DNA of 64,000 nucleotides from an uncultured Clostridia bacterium (lineage in GTDB: Bacteria > Bacillota > Clostridia > Oscillospirales > Ruminococcaceae). The stretch lies in contig CANQVE010000001.1 in the NCBI GenBank assembly GCA_947627205.1, positions 62,001-126,000 of the forward strand. The letters run 5' to 3'. A program made the translations under genes and the position numbers. Shown here piece by piece: positions 1 to 9,766 of the stretch. The notes under the pieces are model-generated. The model saw only the letters and a list, made by a program, of their open reading frames with translations. It was not told the DNA's origin and searched no databases. The first letter of the stretch is position 1, and the number at the start of each line of letters is the position of its first letter.

Positions 1-327
1 ATCAACGAACGAGCTTATATAAAGCCCCGTGCCTCCGCATATTATCGGCATTTTTCCGCGCGATATAATATCGTTTGCCTTTTCCTTGCACAGCTTTACA
101 TAATCCGCGACAGAAAAGCTCTCGCTCGGATCGAGAAAACCCATGAGGTGGTGGGGTATGCCCTGCTGTTCTTCGGGTGTCGCCTTTGCCGAAGCAATGT
201 CCATATCGGTATATATCTGCATACTGTCGGCGGATATTATCTCCCCGCCGTAAATTTTCGCAAGCTCTACAGACAGCGCGGTTTTTCCCGAAGCGGTAGG
301 TCCGCAGACAACAATTATGTTTTTCAA
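1..327 (-). CDS. miaA: tRNA dimethylallyltransferase MiaA (partial, 3' end beyond window)
   Basis: Transfers a dimethylallyl group to A37 of tRNAs that read UNN codons. Only the N-terminal 109 codons are inside the window. They show the P-loop GPTASGKT near residues 8-15, the segment [13 protein letters not shown] and GGTGLYI, all typical of MiaA. The start is a TTG at 325-327: an in-frame TAA lies immediately upstream and an AAGGG Shine-Dalgarno sits about 9 nt before it, so no ATG is available. It follows mutL by 42 nt and is probably the distal gene of that transcript. Its product supplies the substrate for MiaB, encoded upstream in the same run. The C-terminal part cannot be assessed. Confidence 0.93.
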   Translation of the reverse strand, partial: MKNIIVVCGPTASGKTALSVELAKIYGGEIISADSMQIYTDMDIASAKATPEEQQGIPHHLMGFLDPSESFSVADYVKLCKEKANDIISRGKMPIICGGTGLYISSFVD

Positions 328-369
328 TTATATCAACCCTTAAATCTTACCCGCTCAAATTGCATGCGG

Positions 370-2268
370 TTACTGTATTCTACCGAAATAACGTTCGATC
401 TGCCTCTTTGATATCTGAGTTATAACAGGTCTGCCGTGGGGACAATAGCGTATGTCGTTATTTTTCAGTACCTCTCTTGCCAGAAAAGTAAGCTCCGCTA
501 TGCTCTGGTTTTCGTTTGCACGAATGCTCGCCTTGCACGCCATTGTATGAAGAACATCATCAAACAGCGCGCCCTCGGCGTTGTCGTTTCCCGAAGCAAG
601 TATCTCGGCTATGCTCTGTATAAGGTCTTCGGGATCGCTCCCCTCAAGCGACTGGGGAACTCCCTCTACAAAAACTTTTCCGTCGTCTGTGAGCTTTATG
701 AGTATTCCCGTGTTTTCAAGCCGGTCTTTAAAGCATTTCACCGCTTCAAACTCCTCCGCGCTCAGAAATACCTCTTTCGGCTCTATAAGAAGTTGACCGT
801 GGATATCCGTTCCGCGCTTGAACCGCTCGAAATTTATCCGCTCATGGGCGGCGTGCTTGTCGATAAGAATGAGAGTATCTCTGCTTTCGCAAAGTATATA
901 GGTCTTAAAAAGCTCGCCTATTACGCGAATATCCAAAGGCTCTGTGCGGACTTCTTCAGCTTCTTCTTTTGCGGGAACTTCCCGCTTTTCAAACGACTTT
1001 TCCGATATGAACGTAAATCCGCTCAGATCGGGCTGTTCGCTTTGGATAATTCTCGGAGCGGGAATAATCTTTTCGCTCACGTCCGAGACCGTTTCTCCCG
1101 AAAGCGTCGGCTGGACGGCTTTTACCTCGGGCTTTTTATAAAAGCTCTCGGGGGCAGGAGCGGGCTTTTGTACGGAAAATATCTCGTTTCCTACGGGAAC
1201 TTTTACGGTTGGTATAAGTACAGTAGAAACGCCTGTTTCCTCGTTTAGTTCATTTGACAGCCTTATTTCACGGCTCTCGTCATAGCCCGTTATTGAATTT
1301 TTGACAGCAAAATAAATAGCGTCAAAAACAGCTTTTTCGTTTGAAAACCGAACTTCGGTCTTTGCGGGAGATATGTTTGCGTCAAGAAGCGCGGGATCTA
1401 TGTTTATGCAAAGAACGCAGGCGGGAAATTTCCCGACCATGATATTGTTTCTGAATGCTTCTTCAAGTGCCGCGCAGCAGAGCGGGCTTTTCACACTGCG
1501 TCCGTTTACAAAGAAATTCTGCATTGTGCGGTTTGATCTCGTAAAAAGCGGAGAGCTTACATATCCCGTAACGCCTATCTCACGGTAAACGTTCTCTACG
1601 GGTATCATTGACGCAGCGAACTGTTTTCCGAATACCGCATGTATCGTGTTGTAAAAGCTCCCGTCGCCCGAAGTTAGTATGGTCTGTTTGCCGTCGCGGA
1701 TAAATCTGAACGAAATGTCGGGGTGTGAGAGAGCGAGCTTTTCCACAACGTTTGAGGTATAATTTCCCTCTGTCACGTCTTTTTTCAGGAATTTAAGGCG
1801 CGCGGGAGTGTTGTAAAACAAATCGCGGATAATTATGGTCGTGCCCTCGGCACAGCCTATCCTGTCGTATTCCTCGGGCGCTCCGCCCTCCATTTTATAA
1901 GAAACGCCGAGCTTGTCCACGGCTCTCCTGCTTATTGCCTCAACGCGTGACACCGCGCAGACAGACGCAAGAGCTTCTCCTCTGAACCCCAGGGTATTTA
2001 TGTTTTCAAGGTCATGAGCGGAAAGGACTTTGCTTGTGGCATGGCGCATAAATGCAAGAGGCATATCCTCATAAGAGATACCGCAGCCGTCGTCTGTAAC
2101 TCTCATATACGAGATACCGCCGCGCTTTATCTCAACGCAGATATTATGCGCGCCCGCGTCTATCGAATTTTCGCAAAGCTCTTTTATGACCGACGACGGG
2201 CGTTCTATAACTTCGCCCGCCGCTATAAGCTCATATACGCTTTTATCAAGCTGGTTTATCTTAGGCAT
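370..2268 (-). CDS. mutL: DNA mismatch repair protein MutL
   Basis: Mismatch-repair ATPase and nicking endonuclease that acts after MutS. The N-terminal GHKL ATPase is complete: ELCENSIDAGA near residue 31, DDGCGI near 59, and GFRGEAL near 94. The C-terminal domain carries DKHAAHERINFE, which fits the DxHAxxExxxxE endonuclease motif, and CPHGRP near the end. This is therefore the endonuclease-type MutL of bacteria lacking MutH. The linker around residues 350-430 is Pro/Lys/Glu rich. The length of 632 aa is normal. The start has AAAGGT a few bases upstream. It lies 51 nt after mutS and 42 nt before miaA. Confidence 0.97.
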   Translation of the reverse strand: MPKINQLDKSVYELIAAGEVIERPSSVIKELCENSIDAGAHNICVEIKRGGISYMRVTDDGCGISYEDMPLAFMRHATSKVLSAHDLENINTLGFRGEALASVCAVSRVEAISRRAVDKLGVSYKMEGGAPEEYDRIGCAEGTTIIIRDLFYNTPARLKFLKKDVTEGNYTSNVVEKLALSHPDISFRFIRDGKQTILTSGDGSFYNTIHAVFGKQFAASMIPVENVYREIGVTGYVSSPLFTRSNRTMQNFFVNGRSVKSPLCCAALEEAFRNNIMVGKFPACVLCINIDPALLDANISPAKTEVRFSNEKAVFDAIYFAVKNSITGYDESREIRLSNELNEETGVSTVLIPTVKVPVGNEIFSVQKPAPAPESFYKKPEVKAVQPTLSGETVSDVSEKIIPAPRIIQSEQPDLSGFTFISEKSFEKREVPAKEEAEEVRTEPLDIRVIGELFKTYILCESRDTLILIDKHAAHERINFERFKRGTDIHGQLLIEPKEVFLSAEEFEAVKCFKDRLENTGILIKLTDDGKVFVEGVPQSLEGSDPEDLIQSIAEILASGNDNAEGALFDDVLHTMACKASIRANENQSIAELTFLAREVLKNNDIRYCPHGRPVITQISKRQIERYFGRIQ

Positions 2269-2319
2269 TTTTTACCTTTCCATTCTACAGGCTTAGATTT
2301 ATTTTTTCTGCAGTTTTAT

Positions 2320-4908
2320 CTATTTCAGACTTTCTTTAAGCTCTTTCAAAAACAAAAGCGCGTCCATAGGCGTAACGGTGTTTATATCTACCGAGCGCAG
2401 TCTTGCAAGGACATTCTGCTCTTCAACTGCTACAAGGCTTATCTGGCTGTTCTTTCCCTTTTCGAGAGTTTCCGCCAGCTTTACCTTTCCGCTTATCTCA
2501 AGGTCTTTAAGTTCTTCTTTTGCTCGCTCAACTACCTTGTTCGGAAGCCCCGCCAGCTTTGCGACTTCTATTCCGTAGCTGTCGTCGGTCCCGCCGGGGA
2601 TTATTTTATGCAAAAACTTTATATCGTCACCGCGTTTTGTAACTGCAACGCTGAAATTTTTTACGCCCTTATATTCCTTTTCCATTGCGATAAGCTCATG
2701 ATAATGTGTAGCGAAAAGCGTTTTCGCGCCTATCTTTGAAACGATATATTCCGCGACGGACTTTGCAATGGATATCCCGTCAAACGTAGACGTGCCGCGT
2801 CCTATCTCGTCGAGGATAACAAGGCTGTTCTGCGTGGCGTTTTTAAGGATATCGGCGACTTCGTTCATTTCTACCATGAAAGTAGACTGTCCCGCAGTCA
2901 GATCATCAGACGCGCCGACTCTTGTAAATATCTTGTCCACAACGCCTATCTTCGCATAGCTCGCGGGAACAAAACAACCTATCTGCGCCATAAGGACAAT
3001 TATCGCGGTCTGGCGCATAAACGTAGATTTTCCCGACATATTCGGTCCCGTGATAATAAGGAGCTTGTTGTCGGAACTGTCAAGATAAACGTCGTTTGGC
3101 GTAAACTGTCCGTCAACGGCGATATTTTCAACGACGGGATGCCGTCCGTCCTTTATATCTATAACGCTTTCTAGAGTTATCTCGGGCTTTACATAACCGT
3201 TTTCGAGAGACACCTGTGCGAATGAACACAGCGCATCGACCTGCGACAAAGCAAAAGCTGTCTGCTGTATCTCGGCGAGCTTTGTTCCGACATAGTCGCG
3301 TATCTCCGTGAAAACAGACTGTTCGAGCGCAAGCAGTTTTTCATTTGCGCCAAGTATCTCGCCCTCGATCTTTTTCAGCTCTTCCGTTATAAATCGCTCG
3401 CCGTTTGTAAGCGTCTGTTTTCTGATATAATCTTCGGGAACTTTATCCTTAAAGCTGTTTGACACCTCGATATAATAACCGAAAACATGGTTTGAGCCGA
3501 CTCTGAGAGTGCGTATTCCTGTTTTTTCACGCTCACGGGCTTCAAGCTCACGGAGTATGTTCTCCGCGCCTCCCGAAACAGAACGCAGTCTGTCTATCTC
3601 GTCATTGAAGCCGTCTTTTATAACTCCGCCGTCTTTTAAATTTGCGGGCGTTTCGTCCGATATGGAATTTTCTATAAGGCGCGCAACGTCGGTGCTTTCG
3701 CTTATCTCGGAATTTAGTTTTGTAAGAAGCCGCGAGCCGAATGCTCCGAGCGCCGATTTTACGGCAGGAATAGCCGAAAGAGTTTTTCCCATAGAATAAA
3801 CGTCGCGGGGATTTGCGGTCTTATATGCTATCCTTGACATCAGACGCTCAATATCGTGTATGTTTTTCAGCGCTTCGCGGATATCCGAAAGTGATGCGGA
3901 ATTCTTCATAAGCTCGTCTACTGCGTCAAGCCTTGAAAGTATCTTTGAGTGATCAGCCAGCGGACGCTCCACCCACGAGCGAAGTCTTCTCCTGCCCATG
4001 CTTGTTATGGTCTTGTCTATAACATACAGAAGCGAACCGCGCTTGTTTCCCGTGCGCATTGTTTCACAGAGTTCAAGATTTCTGCGGGCATTAAAGCCGA
4101 GATCCATAAACTCCTTTTTATTCTGCACATGAACGGACGTAAAACGCTTTACGGTCTCCTTATAGGTATCGCCGACATATCTGAAAAGAGCGCACATTGC
4201 CTTTTGAACAAGAGGCATTGAGCCTATGCCTATCGCAGAAATGTCCGAAACATTTTCAAACTGTGCGGTTATAACGGAGATATCCGAGCTGTCAAATTTA
4301 TTATCATCACACAGCTCGCAGGAGCTGTTTCTCATATTTTCACTGATAAACGAGGATATGTTTTTAAGGTCGAGAAAGTTTTGGTTTATAAGTATCTCAA
4401 CGGGGCTGAAGCCCGAAAGCTCTGAAATTATCTCGTTTTCGCGGTTTTTTCCGTGCTTTTCATAGACGTTTATCTCGCCTGTGGATATATCCGCAAAGAC
4501 CATTCCGACGCCGTCGCCGTCGGCGAAAATGCTCGCGATATAGTTGTTCTTGTCCTCGCTGAGCATAGAATCCTCGACGACTGTTCCCGCTGTCACGAGC
4601 CGTATGACTCCGCGCTCAACAAGTCCCTTTGTCGTCTTAGGATCGGTCAGCTGTTCGCAAATAGCCACTTTAAAGCCTTTGTCTATGAGCTTTTTTATGT
4701 ATATCTCACTGCTGTGATACGGCACTCCGCACATAGGAGAGCCTGCCCGCGAGGTAAGCACAAGCTCCAGCTCCCGCGATACATTTACCGCGTCATCAAA
4801 AAACATTTCATAAAAATCGCCCAGGCGGAAAAACAGGATATATTCCGGATATTCCGCTTTTATGCTCAAATATTGCTTGAGCATAGGAGATACAGTTTCT
4901 TTTACCAT
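2320..4908 (-). CDS. mutS: DNA mismatch repair protein MutS
   Basis: Recognises mismatched or looped DNA and recruits MutL. At 862 aa it has the usual size. The mismatch-reading Phe-x-Glu is in LGDFYEMFFDDA near residue 30. The core and lever domains follow, then the ABC-type ATPase with GPNMSGKSTFMRQ near residue 615 and DEIGRGTSTFDG downstream. The C-terminal helix-turn-helix part is present. Two Met codons (residues 1 and 9) could start the protein; the first is kept because the residues between them fit the family's N-terminus. It is co-oriented between the YlbF-like gene (73-nt gap) and mutL. Confidence 0.97.
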   Translation of the reverse strand: MVKETVSPMLKQYLSIKAEYPEYILFFRLGDFYEMFFDDAVNVSRELELVLTSRAGSPMCGVPYHSSEIYIKKLIDKGFKVAICEQLTDPKTTKGLVERGVIRLVTAGTVVEDSMLSEDKNNYIASIFADGDGVGMVFADISTGEINVYEKHGKNRENEIISELSGFSPVEILINQNFLDLKNISSFISENMRNSSCELCDDNKFDSSDISVITAQFENVSDISAIGIGSMPLVQKAMCALFRYVGDTYKETVKRFTSVHVQNKKEFMDLGFNARRNLELCETMRTGNKRGSLLYVIDKTITSMGRRRLRSWVERPLADHSKILSRLDAVDELMKNSASLSDIREALKNIHDIERLMSRIAYKTANPRDVYSMGKTLSAIPAVKSALGAFGSRLLTKLNSEISESTDVARLIENSISDETPANLKDGGVIKDGFNDEIDRLRSVSGGAENILRELEAREREKTGIRTLRVGSNHVFGYYIEVSNSFKDKVPEDYIRKQTLTNGERFITEELKKIEGEILGANEKLLALEQSVFTEIRDYVGTKLAEIQQTAFALSQVDALCSFAQVSLENGYVKPEITLESVIDIKDGRHPVVENIAVDGQFTPNDVYLDSSDNKLLIITGPNMSGKSTFMRQTAIIVLMAQIGCFVPASYAKIGVVDKIFTRVGASDDLTAGQSTFMVEMNEVADILKNATQNSLVILDEIGRGTSTFDGISIAKSVAEYIVSKIGAKTLFATHYHELIAMEKEYKGVKNFSVAVTKRGDDIKFLHKIIPGGTDDSYGIEVAKLAGLPNKVVERAKEELKDLEISGKVKLAETLEKGKNSQISLVAVEEQNVLARLRSVDINTVTPMDALLFLKELKESLK

Positions 4909-4981
4909 TCGACAGACCGACTTTCATTTATTTAAAGTGAAATGCAATCAGAAACATTTCCGTATTATAAACAAATTTGCT

Positions 4982-5395
4982 TTAACCGCACCCTCCGCAG
5001 GTCGAGCAGCTTCCCGTACAATCAGCCGTTGGCGGCGCAGTCGGACAAGTTTCGGGATCCATTCCCTCGACTGAATAAGTGAGGATAGTGTTTATCTCGC
5101 TCATAAGCGTGTCCATGCCCTGCTTTGCAACTGTAAACAAAGCCATATTCTCGTTTGACATGACCTTTTCATAGGCTTCCTGCATTTTAACGTTAAGCTC
5201 CTTTACCTTTTCGGTATCAACGGGATCTTTCCCGTTTTCGAGCGCGGCGTTCTGACGGATAAGGTTGAACTCTCCTATAAGCTCCTGAAGTCCCTCGTCC
5301 GCGTCGTTTGCCTCTTTAGCCTTTGTATAGGCTATATAGCGTTCGTCCGCCTGTACTGCCTTTCCGAGTGCTCTTGCCGCTTCAATAACTGTCAT
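4982..5395 (-). CDS. YlbF/RicF-like family protein with Cys-rich tail
   Basis: 137 aa, mostly helical, matching the YlbF/YmcA (Com_YlbF) family. In Bacillus the Ric complex members of this family affect RNase Y-dependent mRNA processing, competence and sporulation. The body (residues 1-110) has the typical AARALGKAV start and a long amphipathic helical region. The tail is unusual: six Cys lie in the last 25 residues, ending CTGSCSTCGGCG. Ric proteins are known to bind an Fe-S cluster, so the tail could be a ligand site, which is inference. It sits between miaB and mutS, the position of such genes in other Clostridia. Confidence 0.82.
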   Translation of the reverse strand: MTVIEAARALGKAVQADERYIAYTKAKEANDADEGLQELIGEFNLIRQNAALENGKDPVDTEKVKELNVKMQEAYEKVMSNENMALFTVAKQGMDTLMSEINTILTYSVEGMDPETCPTAPPTADCTGSCSTCGGCG

Positions 5396-5419
5396 AATGA
5401 TCTCCTCCGTTAAAATAAA

Positions 5420-6820
5420 TTATCTTATTATTGTACCTAAAAGCGCCCAATTGAGCGCCTTATCTATCCTTACGTTTACAAAACTGCCGATAAGCTCCTT
5501 TTCTCCCGCAAAGTCCACAATTACATTCTGCGGAGTCTTTCCCGTGAGAAGCGAAGCGTCCGTTCTTCCCTCTCCCATGCACAATACGCGAAATGTTTGT
5601 CCGACATATTTTTCATACATATCGGTCCCTATTTTTTCCTGCAGGGCGAGAAGCTCTCTGAACCATTTTCCCTTTTCCTCTGCTGTGACAGGATCGGGCA
5701 GTTCTTCGGCTTTTGTGCCTTTGCGCAGGCTGAAAATGAAAGTAAAGAGCGAATCGAACTTCACGCGTTCTACAAGCGAAAGCGTTTCTTTAAAATCATC
5801 GTATGTTTCCCCGGGAAATCCCACGATAATGTCCGACGTCAGCGAACAATCGGGTATTTTCTCTCTTATATACTCGACAATTTCGAGATAATTTTCTCTT
5901 GTATAATGCCTGTTCATGAGCTTCAGCACTCTGTCGGATCCGCTCTGTACGGGCAGATGAAAATGTCTGGTAACTTTTTCGCATTCGGCTATTGCGTCTA
6001 TAAGCTCTTTTGTAGCGTCCTTGGGGTGGCTCGACATATAGCTTATGCGAAATTCTCCCGAAAGCGAGTTTATCGCCCGCAGAAGTTCAGCAAAATTCGT
6101 GCCGAGTTCTTTTCCGTATGAATTTACGTTCTGACCTAAAAGCCAGATATCCTTTGCACCGCTTTCGACCGCCTGTTTTACCTGTTTTATGATTTCAGAC
6201 TTTTCGCGCGAGCGCTCTCTGCCTCTTACATACGGAACTATGCAGTAACTGCAGAAATTGTTACAGCCGTACATTATCGGAACATTTGCCGAAATAACGC
6301 TTTCGCGACTTATCGGAAGCCCCTCGGCTATAACTCCGCCCTCTTTCGGAACGGAAAAAATCCGCTTTTTTTCATTAAGCTCCCTGTAAATAAGTTCGGG
6401 CAGAGTATGCAGAGCGTTTGTGCCGAAAACTATGTCAACATGAGGAAAGCTCTTTTTTATCCTTTCGACGATATGTTCCTGCTCGACCATACATCCGCAC
6501 ACGGCAATTATCATATCGGGGTTTTTCGCTTTGTCATGCTTTAATGCTCCGAGATTTCCGAATACTCTGTCCTCGGCGTTTTCTCTCACCGCGCAGGTGT
6601 TGAATATCACGATGTCCGTATTTTCGGGGCTGTCGGAAAATCCAAAGCCCATTTCCGAGAGCATTCCCTTTATTTTCTCTCCGTCGCTCACATTCTGCTG
6701 ACAGCCGAAAGTGTGGACATGAGCCAAAGGCAATTCTTCACGGGCGGAGAAAATATCCCTCACTTTTTGCGAAAATTCCCGCTGACGCAGAATTTCCTCG
6801 GGAGTTATCCTTATTGTCAT
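5420..6820 (-). CDS. miaB: tRNA-2-methylthio-N6-dimethylallyladenosine synthase MiaB
   Basis: Radical-SAM methylthiotransferase that adds a methylthio group at C2 of i6A37 in tRNA. The N-terminal UPF0004 domain begins with THFGCQQ-type residues (HTFGCQQNVSDGE, near residue 38), where most homologues have GCQMN; its other cluster Cys are in FNTCAVRE and CGCM. The radical-SAM motif CNNFCSYCIVPYVRGRERSR lies near residue 190. A TRAM domain closes the protein. The length of 466 aa is typical. It lies 22 nt after comF and 24 nt before the YlbF-like gene. It acts on the product of MiaA, encoded at the end of the same run. Confidence 0.95.
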   Translation of the reverse strand: MTIRITPEEILRQREFSQKVRDIFSAREELPLAHVHTFGCQQNVSDGEKIKGMLSEMGFGFSDSPENTDIVIFNTCAVRENAEDRVFGNLGALKHDKAKNPDMIIAVCGCMVEQEHIVERIKKSFPHVDIVFGTNALHTLPELIYRELNEKKRIFSVPKEGGVIAEGLPISRESVISANVPIMYGCNNFCSYCIVPYVRGRERSREKSEIIKQVKQAVESGAKDIWLLGQNVNSYGKELGTNFAELLRAINSLSGEFRISYMSSHPKDATKELIDAIAECEKVTRHFHLPVQSGSDRVLKLMNRHYTRENYLEIVEYIREKIPDCSLTSDIIVGFPGETYDDFKETLSLVERVKFDSLFTFIFSLRKGTKAEELPDPVTAEEKGKWFRELLALQEKIGTDMYEKYVGQTFRVLCMGEGRTDASLLTGKTPQNVIVDFAGEKELIGSFVNVRIDKALNWALLGTIIR

Positions 6821-6842
6821 AAAATATTATACCTCAATTATT

Positions 6843-7550
6843 TCAAATCAACCGTTCTTTTCTTGGAAACCTTTTGCTTTCCCGCTTATTCCGTGACAGG
6901 TCAACTGTCTTTGCGAAAACCGCGGCAATGACTTCCTCTGCTCCCGCGTCAAGCAAAAGCTCTGCGCAAACGGAAAGCGTGCTCCCCGTAGTGCAGACAT
7001 CATCTATCAGAATGAGCTTTTTACCGCAAATGTCGGCTTTGTCATTGATATAGAAAGACTGCCTTGCGTTTTCAAAGCGCATTTTCATATTGAGCATTTT
7101 CTGCTCTTGCTTGTCGTCGCGCGCTTTCAGAGCTTTTAAAACAGGAACTCCGCTATGCCATGATATCCTTTGGGCTATCTTTTCCGCAGTAGAAAAGCCT
7201 CTTTTCTGCACGCTCATAAAACCGCTCGGAACGGGAACAAGCGCGTGTGCATGCTCTTTTGATATCTTTTTATACATCATCAGCGCAAATGCGTCAACGG
7301 GATATATAAGCCCTTTGTATTTCATGCTAAGCACCGCTGTTCTTGCTCTGTATGCATAATAACAGCACGCATAGAGCCGCGAAACGTTTTCGGGAGGCGT
7401 GATAGGCTTATTTACATACGGCAGGAATTTCGGACAGCTTTTGCACATATACTTGTCCGAATTTATTATTTTCCCGCAGAACGGACACTTGTTCGGATAT
7501 AAAAGCGAAATTATTCTTCGCTCAAAGTTATACAGCTTCAGTCTGTCCAA
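6843..7550 (-). CDS. comF: ComF family phosphoribosyltransferase-like protein
   Basis: 235 aa. A four-Cys zinc finger near residues 21-38 (CPFCGK...CKSC) is followed by a phosphoribosyltransferase-like domain. The PRPP-binding loop is KLILIDDVCTTGSTLSVC near residue 175. ComF/GntX proteins are involved in DNA uptake in competent species, but they are widespread in non-competent Firmicutes and their exact reaction is not settled. The ATG lies within the last 23 nt of recD2, so the two genes overlap and are probably translationally coupled. Pairing with the RecD2 helicase suggests a shared DNA-metabolism context, which is inference. Confidence 0.9.
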   Translation of the reverse strand: MDRLKLYNFERRIISLLYPNKCPFCGKIINSDKYMCKSCPKFLPYVNKPITPPENVSRLYACCYYAYRARTAVLSMKYKGLIYPVDAFALMMYKKISKEHAHALVPVPSGFMSVQKRGFSTAEKIAQRISWHSGVPVLKALKARDDKQEQKMLNMKMRFENARQSFYINDKADICGKKLILIDDVCTTGSTLSVCAELLLDAGAEEVIAAVFAKTVDLSRNKRESKRFPRKERLI

Positions 7551-9747
7551 AATTATCCTCTATCATTTGTTTAAGGCAGGAAGTTCTTTCATCCCGTCTG
7601 TCGTTTTTCAGCATACGGCTTATCTTTTTTTCCGTGCCTATAAGGATAAGCGTAGACTTTGCGCGCGTCACGGCGGTGTAAAGAATGTTCCTGTACGAGA
7701 GCTTTTCCATTCCGTTCGGCAGGGGGATAACGACCGCGGGATATTCGCTTCCCTGGCTTTTGTGGACGGTCATGGCGAAAGCGTGTTCTATGTTTTTAAG
7801 CATGTCACCGTCATATACAGCCCTCCTGCCGTCAAAGTCGATAAGCAGGCGCATATTCGTTCTGTCGGCTTCTATTATCGTGCCGATATCGCCGTTATAG
7901 ACGCCGCGCGATTTTTCATTTCCCCGCCGCCACTCTACTTCATAATCGTTTTTGTTCTGCATTATCTTGTCGCCCTCGCGGAAAAGCGTTTTCATATACT
8001 TTATCTCGCGTTTATCCGAAGCAGGGGGATTTAATGCGTTCTGAAGCACAGCATTGAGCCTCATTGTGCCTACTGTTCCCATTCTCGAAAGGCACAAGAC
8101 CTGTATATCCGCTATCGGATCATAGCCGTAGCTTTTAGGAAGTCTTTGAGAGCAAAGCGCGTTTACAAGGCTGGTTGTGTTTTCTTCACTTTCCGAGGGC
8201 ATAAAGAAGAAATCCTTTTTCCGCTCGTTGAGTTCGGGCATCTCGCCTTTTATTATCGCATGGGCGTTTGTCACTATAAGGCTCTCCGCCGCCTGTCTGA
8301 ATATCTTTGTAAGTTCGGCTTTCGGCACTCTCCCGCATCCCACCATATCCCGCAGGACATTCCCCGCGCTGACGGACGGGAGCTGGTCGCTGTCGCCGAC
8401 AAGAATAAGCCTCGCAGAGCTTTTTAATGCCCTCAAAAGCGAAGCGAACAAAAGCTCGTCTACCATAGACATTTCGTCTATTATAAGCACGTCACAGGAA
8501 ACAGGGTTGTCCTCGTTTCTTCTGAAAACGCTTTCTCCTGTCGAAAGGTCGGCTTCCAAAAGCCTGTGTATCGTCTGAGCGGGTGCGTTTGTAAGCTCCG
8601 CTATTCTCTTTGCGGCTCTGCCCGTCGGGGCGGCAAGTTTTATTTTAAGATTACGTTTTTTGCATAGCTCAATAACGGCATTGAGCGTCGTTGTCTTTCC
8701 TGTTCCGGGACCGCCCGTTATGATAAAAATATGTGAGTTCATACAGCCGTTTATCGCTGCTTTCTGTACCTCGTCGTATTCTATGCCGTTTTCCCATTCC
8801 ACGCCGCTTATTTCCTCGGAATAGTCCGTGTTTTCGTTTTTGGAGCGCTTTATCATCTCGCAAAGTTTTTGAGAAATAAAGCTCTCCGCTCTGAAAAACT
8901 CCGAAAGGAAAATATACCTGTCGCCGCTATTTTCATATACAGCGATATCCTCGTTTGAAAGAAGATACTCTTCCGCCGAGAAAAACAGGTTTTCATTTGT
9001 CATGAGCCATGTTGTTACATTAGTTTTCAGCAGCGTTTCATTTAGGCAGGTGTGTCCGTCGTTCACGGCTTTTTTAAGCTCGTGAAGTATCGCCGCCGAA
9101 ACGCGCTCCTCGCTGTCTTTCGGGAATTTCAGGTCTTCGGCTATCCTGTCCGCGTCCTCAAACGGAAGCTCTATCCCCCACCCGCACAGCAAATAGGGAT
9201 TTCCCTCGACGGCGCGTATAAGATCGCTCCCGTATTTTTTCCATGCCGCAGAAATATAAACATACTGCACGGAATATTTTGAAAAGTATGTAAGAGCCTT
9301 TCTTACACCCGAAATATTCTGATATTCTTTTCCGATAAGAAGCGCTTTTTCGGGGGTAACGCCTTTCAGCGCGGAAAGCGATATAGGATCGTTTTCGAGG
9401 ATATCCGCCGTTCTTTCGCCGAATGCGTCTACTATTTTCCGAGCCAGGACATTGCCTACTCCCGCTAAAATTCCCGACGAAAGATATTTTTTCATCATGT
9501 TGAGATCTGTCGGAATATGCCGTTCAAAAATATCAACGCTGAACTGCTTGCCGTATTTGGGGCTTGTGACGTATTCGCCGTACATGGTGAGCTGTTCGCC
9601 CTCGCGGACGTCGCCCATTACCCCGAATGCTTCTATTATCTCACTGCCCGTGTCAATATTCAGAACGATATAGCCGTTTTCTCCGTTATAGAAAACAACG
9701 TCCTCTACATTTCCCGTAACGCATATCAAATTCTTTACCGTATCCAT
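7528..9747 (-). CDS. recD2: RecD2-type ATP-dependent helicase
   Basis: 739 aa superfamily 1B 5'-3' DNA helicase. Residues 1-100 form the OB-like N-terminal domain, then come helix-hairpin-helix segments (GILAGVGNVLARKIVDAFG near 92). Walker A is ITGGPGTGKTTTLNAV near residue 343, Walker B is LIIDEMSMVD, and motif VI residues are in FAMTVHKSQGSEYPAVVIPL near 665. The long N-terminal extension and the absence of recB/recC nearby point to the stand-alone RecD2 family, linked to replication-fork and mismatch-repair roles in Bacillus. It follows the small membrane protein gene by 19 nt and overlaps comF by 23 nt. Confidence 0.94.
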   Translation of the reverse strand: MDTVKNLICVTGNVEDVVFYNGENGYIVLNIDTGSEIIEAFGVMGDVREGEQLTMYGEYVTSPKYGKQFSVDIFERHIPTDLNMMKKYLSSGILAGVGNVLARKIVDAFGERTADILENDPISLSALKGVTPEKALLIGKEYQNISGVRKALTYFSKYSVQYVYISAAWKKYGSDLIRAVEGNPYLLCGWGIELPFEDADRIAEDLKFPKDSEERVSAAILHELKKAVNDGHTCLNETLLKTNVTTWLMTNENLFFSAEEYLLSNEDIAVYENSGDRYIFLSEFFRAESFISQKLCEMIKRSKNENTDYSEEISGVEWENGIEYDEVQKAAINGCMNSHIFIITGGPGTGKTTTLNAVIELCKKRNLKIKLAAPTGRAAKRIAELTNAPAQTIHRLLEADLSTGESVFRRNEDNPVSCDVLIIDEMSMVDELLFASLLRALKSSARLILVGDSDQLPSVSAGNVLRDMVGCGRVPKAELTKIFRQAAESLIVTNAHAIIKGEMPELNERKKDFFFMPSESEENTTSLVNALCSQRLPKSYGYDPIADIQVLCLSRMGTVGTMRLNAVLQNALNPPASDKREIKYMKTLFREGDKIMQNKNDYEVEWRRGNEKSRGVYNGDIGTIIEADRTNMRLLIDFDGRRAVYDGDMLKNIEHAFAMTVHKSQGSEYPAVVIPLPNGMEKLSYRNILYTAVTRAKSTLILIGTEKKISRMLKNDRRDERTSCLKQMIEDNFGQTEAV

Positions 9748-9766
9748 TTATCCGTTCTTCACCGTT

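Noticed and set aside
436-1248. 270-codon plus-strand frame antisense to mutL, and similar long antisense frames elsewhere
   Set aside because: The minus-strand genes are fully recognisable. Long antisense frames arise from the codon usage of the real genes.
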